Shown here: in pieces, positions 43,869 through 51,796 of the stretch
Layout: the number at the start of each line of letters is the position of its first letter
How positions within the stretch are numbered: the first letter of the stretch is position 1
Source of the DNA: Candidatus Gastranaerophilales bacterium HUM_9
GTDB taxonomy: Bacteria > Cyanobacteriota > Vampirovibrionia > Gastranaerophilales > Gastranaerophilaceae
DNA: 64,000 nt
Assembly (NCBI GenBank): GCA_002103075.1
Contig: DABG01000012.1
Location: forward strand, 41,188-105,187
Reading direction: 5' to 3'
The notes under the pieces: generated by a model
What the model saw: the letters and a program-made list of their open reading frames with translations, nothing else
Database searches by the model: none
Told to the model about the DNA's origin: nothing
Position numbers and translations under genes: made by a program

Positions 43869-46481
43869 TTATTCTTCAACTTTTGAAAATACTATTTTTT
43901 CGTCATCTTTATCTACATCTATCAAAATCTTATCTCCATTGATAAACTTATTAGCCAAGATATCCTTAGATAGTGGGTTTTCGACAAACTGTCTAATTAC
44001 CCTCTTCAATGGTCTGGCACCATATATTGGGTTAAATCCTCTCGTAGCCAAGAATTCCTTAGCACCATCAGTTACAGCTAAATCAAGTTCATTTTGTTTC
44101 AACAATCCTCTTAATTTTTCAATTTGTATGTTTACAATAGAACTTAATTGTTGTAAATTCAATGCTTTGAAGAAAATGATTTCATCAACCCTATTCAAGA
44201 ATTCAGGTTTGAACTTACTTCTCATAATAGCCATAACTTTTTCTTTTGTTTCATCAAAGTTTGATTCAGACAATGTTGCATTCAATGAATCTTCAAGCAA
44301 GATTTCACTACCAATGTTACTTGTCATAATAATAACAGTATTTTTAAAGTCAACTGTTCTACCCTTAGAATCAGTTAATCTGCCGTCATCAAACAACTGT
44401 AACATTATATTGAACACATCTGGGTGTGCCTTTTCGATTTCATCAAACAAGATAACTGAATAAGGTTTTCTTCTTACTGCTTCTGTAAGTTGACCACCTT
44501 CTTCATATCCAACATATCCTGGAGGAGCCCCAACTAACCTTGCAACTGTATGTTTTTCCATATATTCACTCATATCAATACGTATAAGTGCATCTTCATC
44601 ATTGAACATAAACTCTGCCAAGGTCTTTGCGAGTTCAGTTTTACCTACTCCAGTAGGTCCCAAGAAAATAAATGTACCTATTGGTCTATTTGGATCCTTT
44701 AATCCTGAACGTGTACGTCTAATAGAGTCCGCTACAATCTCAACAGCTTGGTCTTGACCGATTAAACGCTTATGCAAGTAATCTTCCATCTTTAACAACT
44801 TGTCACGTTCGCTTTCTACAAGTTTATTTACAGGAATATGCGTCCATTTACTTACAATTTCAGCAATATCTTCCTCATCAACCTCTTCTTTTAAAAGTTG
44901 GTTTTTAAGTCTGTCTTTGCCTTGTAATGCTTGTAACTGTTTTTCTAATTCAAGTAATTTGCCATACTTTAATTCAGCAGCAGTCTGCAAATCAGTGTTT
45001 CTTTCGGCCTCTGCAATCTTATTTTTCACTTGGTTAATTTCATCTTTTATAGCTGTTTCACTTGTAATAGATGTCTTTTCTTTTTCCCATTGTGCCTTTA
45101 ACTTAGAAATTTTTTCTTCCAAAGAACTGATTTCACTTGACAATTTATCAATCTTTTCAATGCTTTCAGGATTAGTTTCTTTTTTAAGAGCTTCTCTTTC
45201 AATTTCTAATTGGATTTTTTGTCTAAGCATCTTATCAATTTCTTCCGGCATTGAATCAATCTCAATTCTCAATGACGAAGCAGCTTCATCAATCAAATCA
45301 ATAGCTTTATCAGGCAAAAACCTATCAGTAATATATCTATCTGAAAGTTTCGCTGCCGCAATCAATGCACTATCAAGTATTCTAACTCCGTGGTGTACTT
45401 CGTATTTTTCTTTTAACCCTCTTAAAATACTAATTGTATCTTCAACAGTAGGTTCGTTTAACATAATAGGTTGAAAACGTCTTTCAAAAGCAGGATCTTT
45501 TTCAATATATTTTCTATATTCATTAATAGTTGTTGCACCAATTGTTCTCAAAACACCTCTTGCTAACATCGGTTTTAATAAGTTTCCTGCGTCCATAGCA
45601 CCGTCTGTAGCTCCTGCACCGATGATTGTATGTATTTCATCAATAAACAATACAATCTGTCCTTCTGAATCTTCTACCTCTTTTAAAACGGCTTTTAAAC
45701 GTTCTTCAAACTCACCTCTAAATTTTGCACCGGCAACTATTGCACCCAAATCCAATGCACATAATTGTACATCTTTTAAACTTTCAGGTACATCACCTCT
45801 TATTATACGTTGAGCCAAGCCTTCTACTACTGCTGTTTTACCTACCCCTGGTTCACCAATCAATACTGGGTTATTTTTGGTACGCCTATTCAAAACTTGG
45901 ATTATACGTCTTATTTCTTCATCTCTACCTACTACAGGGTCGAGTTTTCCTTTTTTTGCTAATTCAGTTAAATCTGTTGAAAATTTTGCTAATGCTTGCA
46001 TATTTTCTTCTGCATTTTTACTGTCCACTTTTTGTTTACCTCTTATTTTTTTCATTGTTTTTAAAACTTTTACGTCATTAACATTATACTTTTGTAAGAG
46101 TTTTTGTACGTCACTACCATTTAAGGTTGTCATGGCTAATAAAATAGTTTCTATGCTTATAAATTCGTCCTTTAACTCTTTTGAATAATTTTCTGCTGAC
46201 ATAAAAAGTTTTTTTGTTGTATCTGATAAATATATTTGATTACTCGTTGGTTCAACAGACAATGTTGGATAAGTCTTAATTATACTTATAACGTCGTTTT
46301 TAAACTCATCAGTTTGTAAACCTAGCTCTTTTAAATAACTGCTAATCAATCCATTATCTTCAATCATTGCTAACAAAACATGTTCTGGTTGGATTTGTGC
46401 ATTATTAAATCTTTGCATACAATTTCCTGATGCTATCAAGATATCTCTTGAGTAATTAGTTAATTTATCAAAATCAATCAT
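43869..46481 (-). CDS. clpB: ClpB protein disaggregase
   Basis: ClpB is a hexameric AAA+ chaperone that rescues aggregated proteins with DnaK. The 870-residue product has the two-part N-domain, the first ATPase with Walker A GEPGVGKTA and Walker B VLFIDEIHT, and the long coiled-coil middle domain (about residues 410-530, Glu/Lys-rich). The second ATPase has GPTGVGKTELAK and ILFDEIEKAHPDV. AGGAG precedes the ATG. It stands alone with its own terminator. I see no clear heat-shock operator such as CIRCE in the upstream gap. Confidence 0.97.
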   Translation of the reverse strand: MIDFDKLTNYSRDILIASGNCMQRFNNAQIQPEHVLLAMIEDNGLISSYLKELGLQTDEFKNDVISIIKTYPTLSVEPTSNQIYLSDTTKKLFMSAENYSKELKDEFISIETILLAMTTLNGSDVQKLLQKYNVNDVKVLKTMKKIRGKQKVDSKNAEENMQALAKFSTDLTELAKKGKLDPVVGRDEEIRRIIQVLNRRTKNNPVLIGEPGVGKTAVVEGLAQRIIRGDVPESLKDVQLCALDLGAIVAGAKFRGEFEERLKAVLKEVEDSEGQIVLFIDEIHTIIGAGATDGAMDAGNLLKPMLARGVLRTIGATTINEYRKYIEKDPAFERRFQPIMLNEPTVEDTISILRGLKEKYEVHHGVRILDSALIAAAKLSDRYITDRFLPDKAIDLIDEAASSLRIEIDSMPEEIDKMLRQKIQLEIEREALKKETNPESIEKIDKLSSEISSLEEKISKLKAQWEKEKTSITSETAIKDEINQVKNKIAEAERNTDLQTAAELKYGKLLELEKQLQALQGKDRLKNQLLKEEVDEEDIAEIVSKWTHIPVNKLVESERDKLLKMEDYLHKRLIGQDQAVEIVADSIRRTRSGLKDPNRPIGTFIFLGPTGVGKTELAKTLAEFMFNDEDALIRIDMSEYMEKHTVARLVGAPPGYVGYEEGGQLTEAVRRKPYSVILFDEIEKAHPDVFNIMLQLFDDGRLTDSKGRTVDFKNTVIIMTSNIGSEILLEDSLNATLSESNFDETKEKVMAIMRSKFKPEFLNRVDEIIFFKALNLQQLSSIVNIQIEKLRGLLKQNELDLAVTDGAKEFLATRGFNPIYGARPLKRVIRQFVENPLSKDILANKFINGDKILIDVDKDDEKIVFSKVEE

Positions 46482-46605
46482 ATTTTTCTCCTATTTATTA
46501 TTATTTTAAACTATTTTATCAAAATTTAATAATTATTAACTATATTTTAATATTTAGCAAAAAATATTTTTGAGAGTCCTTATTCTATTGGATAATATCA
46601 TTAAG

Positions 46606-46634
46606 TTGTCAAATAAAATATATTGTGTTAATAT
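46606..46634 (+). promoter_or_regulatory. Predicted promoter for the structured leader
   Basis: TTGTCA (46606-46611), a 17-bp spacer and TAATAT (46629-46634). Transcription would begin near 46641, just before the small reading frame at 46660. Confidence 0.55.
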
Positions 46635-46659
46635 CAAAATAATAATAAAGGATTATTTA

Positions 46660-46731
46660 ATGATAAAAGTTTTCTTTACAACTGAACATCATTTACATAT
46701 AGGCCCGAAGGGACTATTGGTTGTGATGTAA
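46660..46731 (+). CDS. Candidate leader peptide, 23 residues
   Basis: An ATG with AAGGA about 7 bases upstream opens a 23-codon frame reading MIKVFFTTEHHLHIGPKGLL and three more residues (VVM), then TAA. Three histidines lie within four residues (HHLH). The last third of the frame is the 5' arm of a strong hairpin, so translation and folding would exclude each other. The position just after a predicted promoter and before a longer gene is that of a leader peptide. It may equally be non-coding. Confidence 0.4.
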   Translation: MIKVFFTTEHHLHIGPKGLLVVM

Positions 46732-46755
46732 TCGGTTTAAAATAGTTTCTTCGGG
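46704..46755 (+). promoter_or_regulatory. Structured mRNA leader hairpin
   Basis: CCCGAAGGGACTATT (46704-46718) and AATAGTTTCTTCGGG (46741-46755) form a continuous 15-bp stem with two adjacent G-U pairs and a 22-base loop. No T-run follows, so it is not a simple terminator. The ribosome binding site of the next gene (AGGAG) lies about 30 bases downstream. Confidence 0.55.
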
Positions 46756-46798
46756 ATAAATTTGTTGAAGAAGAAATTATTTTATAGGAGATCATTAA

Positions 46799-48145
46799 AT
46801 GTCAATGTTAATAAATGCGATATCAGCTGCAGGTAATAATAGTGGAATTACACCATTATTGATTCGTGATTGCGGAATTGAAGTACCAACAAAGGTTGTT
46901 CAAACATATAATCAAAACAAAAAAGAGTCACCAGTTGTTGCTAAACACGCAGTAAGAGAACGTTCTCTAGATGAATATACAACAACAGCAGTATGGGTTG
47001 GCGGGGTTCCTCTTGTTGAATATGGTTTCAATAAGGTTTTATCTAAAAAAGGACTTAATGGTAATATTAGCTATAATTTACTAGAAAATAATGGCAAAAA
47101 AGATGCTCTACAAAGTATTGATTTGAATATTAAAAAATTCAAAAAACTGGCACCGAAAGAAGTTTCAGAGTTAGAAGCAATTAATAAAAACAAGGGTTTA
47201 TTTAAAAAATTCACAGTAGCAAAGTATGCTACAGCACTTGCTGTTCCAATAGCACTTATGGGTGTCGTTATACCAAAACTAAACTTTGCATTAACTTCAT
47301 TTTTAATGGATAGAGACGCAAAAAAAGGATTACTTCCTACAAAATATCTTAAATCAAATAAAGAAAAAAATAACAAATCCTTGAATATTATGTCTACAGA
47401 AAATGACACTGCTAAAAATTACAATAAACTTTATAATAGTTCATCAAACACTGAATTCACAGCTCTAAATTCAATAAAAACAAAACCATCATTCAAAGGG
47501 TTTTCATCATTTATGACAGGACTTTCACACCAAGAAAAAATGATGATGACTGATGGCGGTTATGCGGTTGGTCGTGTAACAACCTCAAGAAAGAAAAATG
47601 AAGCCATAGAAAACGCTTTTAAGATGGCTGGTATGATGTATTTGAACTTTGTTGCACCAAAACACATTGAAAAAGGATTAGATAAGTTAACTAATAAATT
47701 GTTCGGTATTAATCCAGAACTTGATCCTAAAATTATGGCAAACAAAAGATATCTAGTTTTAGCACGCTCAAATAAACTTGAATTACCTAAAAAACAAGAA
47801 GAAGTACTTGATTTTCTTGATAATAAATCAAAATCTTTATTCTCAAAAATAGCAGAAAAAACAGGTGAAGTTAAATATTTGAAATCAGGTGTACGTGATC
47901 CAAGAGCTTTTGTTGACATAGATAAAGTTTATACATTAGCTCAAAAAATGGACAAATTTGCTACTGATGCAAGAAATTCCGGCAATGTTTCAAAATATGC
48001 TAAAAAAGCCTTGAGAGCTAAATCAGTTAATATTGCTGCAAATATTGCAATAAGTAGTACGTTGCTTGCTGTTGTATTACCACAAGCTCAGTTTGCATTG
48101 AGAAAAGTTTTGTTTAAATCCGATGTGGAACCAGGGTTATCATAA
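46799..48145 (+). CDS. Hypothetical membrane protein with internal duplication
   Basis: The 448-residue product has two similar halves. Near residue 140-168 it reads KYATALAVPIALMGVVIPKL followed by NFALTSFL; near 420-445 it reads NIAANIAISSTLLAVVLPQA followed by QFALRKVL. Each half also begins with a short hydrophobic segment (TTAVWVGGVPLVEYGFNKVL and MMYLNFVAPKHIEKGLDKLT). The middle is polar. There is no signal peptide. AGGAG lies 8 bases before the ATG, which follows a structured leader. The family is unknown; nagZ follows 21 bp later. Confidence 0.75.
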   Translation: MSMLINAISAAGNNSGITPLLIRDCGIEVPTKVVQTYNQNKKESPVVAKHAVRERSLDEYTTTAVWVGGVPLVEYGFNKVLSKKGLNGNISYNLLENNGKKDALQSIDLNIKKFKKLAPKEVSELEAINKNKGLFKKFTVAKYATALAVPIALMGVVIPKLNFALTSFLMDRDAKKGLLPTKYLKSNKEKNNKSLNIMSTENDTAKNYNKLYNSSSNTEFTALNSIKTKPSFKGFSSFMTGLSHQEKMMMTDGGYAVGRVTTSRKKNEAIENAFKMAGMMYLNFVAPKHIEKGLDKLTNKLFGINPELDPKIMANKRYLVLARSNKLELPKKQEEVLDFLDNKSKSLFSKIAEKTGEVKYLKSGVRDPRAFVDIDKVYTLAQKMDKFATDARNSGNVSKYAKKALRAKSVNIAANIAISSTLLAVVLPQAQFALRKVLFKSDVEPGLS

Positions 48146-48166
48146 TTTTTAGGATATAATAGAATT

Positions 48167-49126
48167 ATGTTAGAAAACAAATTTTACCAAATGTTTATAT
48201 TGGGAACGGGTAGACTTGATATTGCTCTAAAAAAGAATATTGGTGGTGTTATATTCTTTACTAAAGATATTCAATCAAGTAAGCAATTTAAGGCTTTGAT
48301 TGAGGATATTAAATTAAACTCAAAGACAATGCCGTTTTTATCGATTGATCAAGAAGGTGGTCGTGTAGAACGTACTGAACATATACATGAAAGATTTTTA
48401 TCACCTAAATATGCTTATGAAAAAGGAACAGAGTTTTTAGAAAACCAAACTTACAAAATGCTTGATGAATTAAAAGAGTTTGGAATAAACATGAACTTTG
48501 CACCTTGTCTTGATGTAAATTCTAATCCAGATAATCCAATAATTGGAGAACGAGCATTTTCTAATAATCCTGACGAGGTTTGCAATGGGTTTGATATAGT
48601 AAACAAAGTTTATAAAACAGAAAATTTAATACCTGTTGTAAAACATTTCCCAGGACATGGTGATGCAAATAAAGATTCTCACCTTGAATTGCCTCTTATT
48701 GACCTTTCAATGAGCGAAATGGAGTCAATACATATAAAACCATTCAAGCATGCAATTTTATCAAATATAGAAGCTCTTATGATTGCTCATTTGCATTGCA
48801 CGTGTTTTGATAACAAAGTATTACCTACATCATTAAGTAAAAACTGTATAAATTATCTTAAAAACGAATTAGGATATAAGGGTTTAATTGTTTCTGATGA
48901 TATGTTTATGCAAGGAGTTAAATCTTTTGGTGATGTTGATGCTTGCTTAAAAGGAATTGATGCCGGTTTAGATATGTTTATTTATAGAGATTCTTCTCTA
49001 GAAACTTTAAAAATATTAGAAGATGTTTATAAGATTGTTAAAACCGATAAGTCACTTCAAAAACGCATAAATGAGTCTTATAATAAAATTATTAACATAA
49101 AAAAGCGACATAAACTAATTAACTAA
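48167..49126 (+). CDS. nagZ: Beta-N-acetylhexosaminidase (GH3)
   Basis: NagZ removes N-acetylglucosamine from peptidoglycan fragments during wall recycling. The 319-residue product has the GH3 landmarks LSIDQEGGRVER, the catalytic His-Asp loop KHFPGHGDANKDSH, and the nucleophile aspartate in GLIVSDDMFMQGV. It has no signal peptide, so it is cytoplasmic as expected. Together with NagA and LdcA in this window it points to active wall recycling. It probably shares a transcript with the upstream membrane-protein gene. Confidence 0.95.
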   Translation: MLENKFYQMFILGTGRLDIALKKNIGGVIFFTKDIQSSKQFKALIEDIKLNSKTMPFLSIDQEGGRVERTEHIHERFLSPKYAYEKGTEFLENQTYKMLDELKEFGINMNFAPCLDVNSNPDNPIIGERAFSNNPDEVCNGFDIVNKVYKTENLIPVVKHFPGHGDANKDSHLELPLIDLSMSEMESIHIKPFKHAILSNIEALMIAHLHCTCFDNKVLPTSLSKNCINYLKNELGYKGLIVSDDMFMQGVKSFGDVDACLKGIDAGLDMFIYRDSSLETLKILEDVYKIVKTDKSLQKRINESYNKIINIKKRHKLIN

Positions 49127-49249
49127 TAATCGCAAAAAAAAAGCTGCTCCTAACAGCTAATATTTATAATCTTGGGAGGAGATTTGGGATAGTTGATAGG
49201 ATAATAATACTACAATTTTTGATATCATGGAGCATGAGTTAGTAAAAGT

Positions 49250-49278
49250 TTTACAAAAGTTAATAATATGGCTGTAAT
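49250..49278 (+). promoter_or_regulatory. Promoter candidate in the nagZ downstream gap
   Basis: TTTACA (49250-49255), a 17-bp spacer and TGTAAT (49273-49278). It points to a terminator only 30 bp away, not to a gene. Confidence 0.3.
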
Positions 49279-49306
49279 AGCCTGATATAAGTTGATTTTA
49301 CATGTC

Positions 49307-49341
49307 AAGGCGGTCTGATTTAAAATAAATCAGACCGCCTT
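49307..49341 (+). terminator. Strong terminator hairpin
   Basis: A perfect 16-bp stem AAGGCGGTCTGATTTA (49307-49322), loop AAA, and TAAATCAGACCGCCTT (49326-49341) followed by TTTATT. It terminates rightward transcription, from nagZ or from the promoter candidate at 49250. It faces the convergent gene at 49373, but on that strand no T-run follows. Confidence 0.9.
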
Positions 49342-49372
49342 TTTATTATCAATATATTTTCAATTAACTTTA

Positions 49373-50680
49373 TTAAGCATTGAATGTTTTGAAAGAGTTA
49401 TCAATGTTCTTACTCATAACTTTTTTAACAGCTTCTAATTCAGTTTGAATAGCTGTGTGTTGAGTATCTAGAGTTGACAATCTCAATTCAAGGCTCTTGT
49501 CTTGAGCTTGAAGTATTTCTATACTTGCATTTATTTCGTTTTGTTTTTGGTCATATACATATTGATTGTATTCGTATTGGTTGTAAGCATCATCATACGC
49601 ATCGTTATCTGTTTCTGTAGTAGCAGTAGTTGTGTATGTGTTGCCTTCTTCATCTGTTATTGTTGAAATTCTACCAGATGCATCAAATTCAATTGTTGCA
49701 TTGATTAGAGTGTTGTTTGTAGTAACGTTTACTGTACCAACAGCTGATGTCATAACTGTTACTGATTGATTGTTCAAGTTGCCTTCAACATCTTCTCTTT
49801 TTACAAATCTCATACCAGAACTTGTTTCATATTGGTAGTATTCGTCCATGTTTAAACCAGCGTTTACGAATGAATCAGCGTATTGTGGGTCAACTGTTGT
49901 GAATGAACTACCGTTTGATGATTTGTATGTGTAAACATCTTTTCCAGCGTTGTTTTTGTCTTCAACGTAAATAGAGTTTCCAGTTTTATCGCTGTAGTAA
50001 TTGAAAGAATTAGCATTAGCGATTTCTGTGTATGATAAAGCATATTTTTGAGCAGCTGTATCAGTTGTGTCGTTTGCTTTTCTGTAGATTTTGCAAAGTG
50101 CTTGATCTTCTTTAGACATTGCAGCATATTTATCTGCATCAATTTGATATCCATTTTTACCAATAACAACTAAGTTAGCAGGTTTTGGATTTGGCATAGA
50201 ATCAAGCATAACATATTGTTCATCAGCTGCTACAGTTGATGTTGCATCAAGTCTGTTCATAGCTGCTAAGTAATATGATTTGTTTTCATCATAAGCTGCA
50301 TTGCCGTTTGAAACAATGTTTTTAGCAGTTTTAGAAGAACTAGCTGAAGTTTTGTAAGCACTGTTTTCTTTGATACCGATAGTAGAAAGATTAGTAGTGT
50401 AGCTTACAGTATATGTTGCAGTACCATTCTTTTGGTTTTCAGGCAATGCTTCTTTAACAGTAGCTTCGTTACCACCAATAGTGAATGTGTAAACAATTTT
50501 TGTGTAATCGTCGCTTGATGGAGGTACAGGAACGTCCATTTCAAGTAAGCTGTTATAATAATTAGAAGACTGATTTGACAAAGTTGTTCTTTGTTGGTTA
50601 ATTTGTTGTCCTTCAAATTCCAAATTTGACTGTCTTGCTGTTAAACTTAGTAATCTAGCTTGTGATGCTGATAAACCCAT
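49373..50680 (-). CDS. Large helical/beta protein without signal peptide
   Basis: The 435-residue product begins MGLSASQARLLSLTARQSNL and has an N-terminal helix of about 50 residues. A Ser/Thr/Asn/Tyr-rich centre follows (residues 55-355, with several beta-rich stretches), then a C-terminal coiled coil (370-430, QKQNEINASIEILQAQDKSL). No signal peptide, anchor or known domain is seen. The helix-variable middle-helix plan recalls flagellin-like or other type-III-exported proteins, but the motifs do not match any I know. Highly Asn/Thr-rich middle regions of this kind are often surface-exposed. Confidence 0.75.
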   Translation of the reverse strand: MGLSASQARLLSLTARQSNLEFEGQQINQQRTTLSNQSSNYYNSLLEMDVPVPPSSDDYTKIVYTFTIGGNEATVKEALPENQKNGTATYTVSYTTNLSTIGIKENSAYKTSASSSKTAKNIVSNGNAAYDENKSYYLAAMNRLDATSTVAADEQYVMLDSMPNPKPANLVVIGKNGYQIDADKYAAMSKEDQALCKIYRKANDTTDTAAQKYALSYTEIANANSFNYYSDKTGNSIYVEDKNNAGKDVYTYKSSNGSSFTTVDPQYADSFVNAGLNMDEYYQYETSSGMRFVKREDVEGNLNNQSVTVMTSAVGTVNVTTNNTLINATIEFDASGRISTITDEEGNTYTTTATTETDNDAYDDAYNQYEYNQYVYDQKQNEINASIEILQAQDKSLELRLSTLDTQHTAIQTELEAVKKVMSKNIDNSFKTFNA

Positions 50681-50876
50681 AATTTTAATCCTTTATGTTT
50701 TCCCTATACTTCTTTCTACGGCATTTTTTCTGAAATCTTTAGGAAATTTTAAAATTTTGTTACATAACTTAACAATAAATTATAAAAGATATTAAAATAT
50801 TTGTCACCATCTATATGGAGTGGATATTTTTTATTATCAACTAGAAATTTTAAATATTTGATGCACGTAAGGGTTA

Positions 50877-51764
50877 TTATACCTCAAACTTCAGGATATT
50901 CTCACAAATATTTGCTTTTAAACCATAAGGCACTGTTATTTTGTCTTTTTGGTGAGTAATTTTAAATCCGCCTAAAACAGGAATATTCAACTCTTTACCT
51001 ATCTCTAAAAACATTTCGTCTAATTGTTCCGGATATCCATTATCTAAAAAGTCACCTAGTATAATTCCCTTAACTCTTTCTCTGAAATTATCTATATTCA
51101 TTAATTGTGTAAACATCTTATCTATCTTATATGCAGGCTCATTCAAATCTTCTGTAAAGAATATAAAATCTTTGTCTGGCAAAAAATCAATCCCACACAT
51201 AGAAACAATAGATGCTAAATTTCCACCCCACAAAATCCCCTCAGCTTTTCCTTTTGTGTAAAGTTTTTCTGCTCTGTATTCCTTTATTCCTGTTGATTGA
51301 ACAGTTTTAAAAAATTCGTTTAATGTGAATTCTGATTGTGGAATATTCCCAAAATCACCGTTAGCCATTGGTCCAGAATATGTAATTAAACCAGCATTCT
51401 TAAAAAACATACTAGATAAAACTGTTATATCTGAATATCCACAAAATAGTTTTTTATTTGCTCTGATTTTTGTGTAATCTATTTGATTAATTAATCTTAA
51501 ACAGCCATATCCACCTCTGGCACAGATGATTGCATTAATATTCTTGTCCTCAAACGCCCAATATAAATCGCTTAATCGTTCTTCGTCAGTACCAGACATA
51601 TATTTGTTTTTGCCAAATAAATGTCGTCCATAAACAACCTTATAACCTAACCCTTGAAAATAATCTCTTGCTCTATCAATGTTTTCTTTATTCTTGATAC
51701 TTCCAGCCGGTGCAATAAATGCAATTGTTGCATTTTGTTTTAATTTAGGTAGTAGGTTGTCCAT
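50877..51764 (-). CDS. ldcA: LD-carboxypeptidase (S66 family)
   Basis: LdcA removes the terminal D-alanine from tetrapeptide wall fragments in the cytoplasm during recycling. The 295-residue product has the S66 landmarks: the start IAFIAPAGS, the CARGGYGCLRLI segment, and the nucleophile Ser111 in FCGYSDIT. The Glu and His of the triad lie further on (GNLASIVSMCG and GFKITHQKDK regions). It has no signal peptide. It is divergent from dnaX with only 32 bp between starts. Confidence 0.92.
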   Translation of the reverse strand: MDNLLPKLKQNATIAFIAPAGSIKNKENIDRARDYFQGLGYKVVYGRHLFGKNKYMSGTDEERLSDLYWAFEDKNINAIICARGGYGCLRLINQIDYTKIRANKKLFCGYSDITVLSSMFFKNAGLITYSGPMANGDFGNIPQSEFTLNEFFKTVQSTGIKEYRAEKLYTKGKAEGILWGGNLASIVSMCGIDFLPDKDFIFFTEDLNEPAYKIDKMFTQLMNIDNFRERVKGIILGDFLDNGYPEQLDEMFLEIGKELNIPVLGGFKITHQKDKITVPYGLKANICENILKFEV

Positions 51765-51796
51765 TAAAAGCTCCTTTGTGATATCATAATATTATC

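Noticed and set aside
45725..46188. Rightward frames of more than 100 residues inside clpB
   Set aside because: They are antisense shadows of clpB, which has all family motifs.
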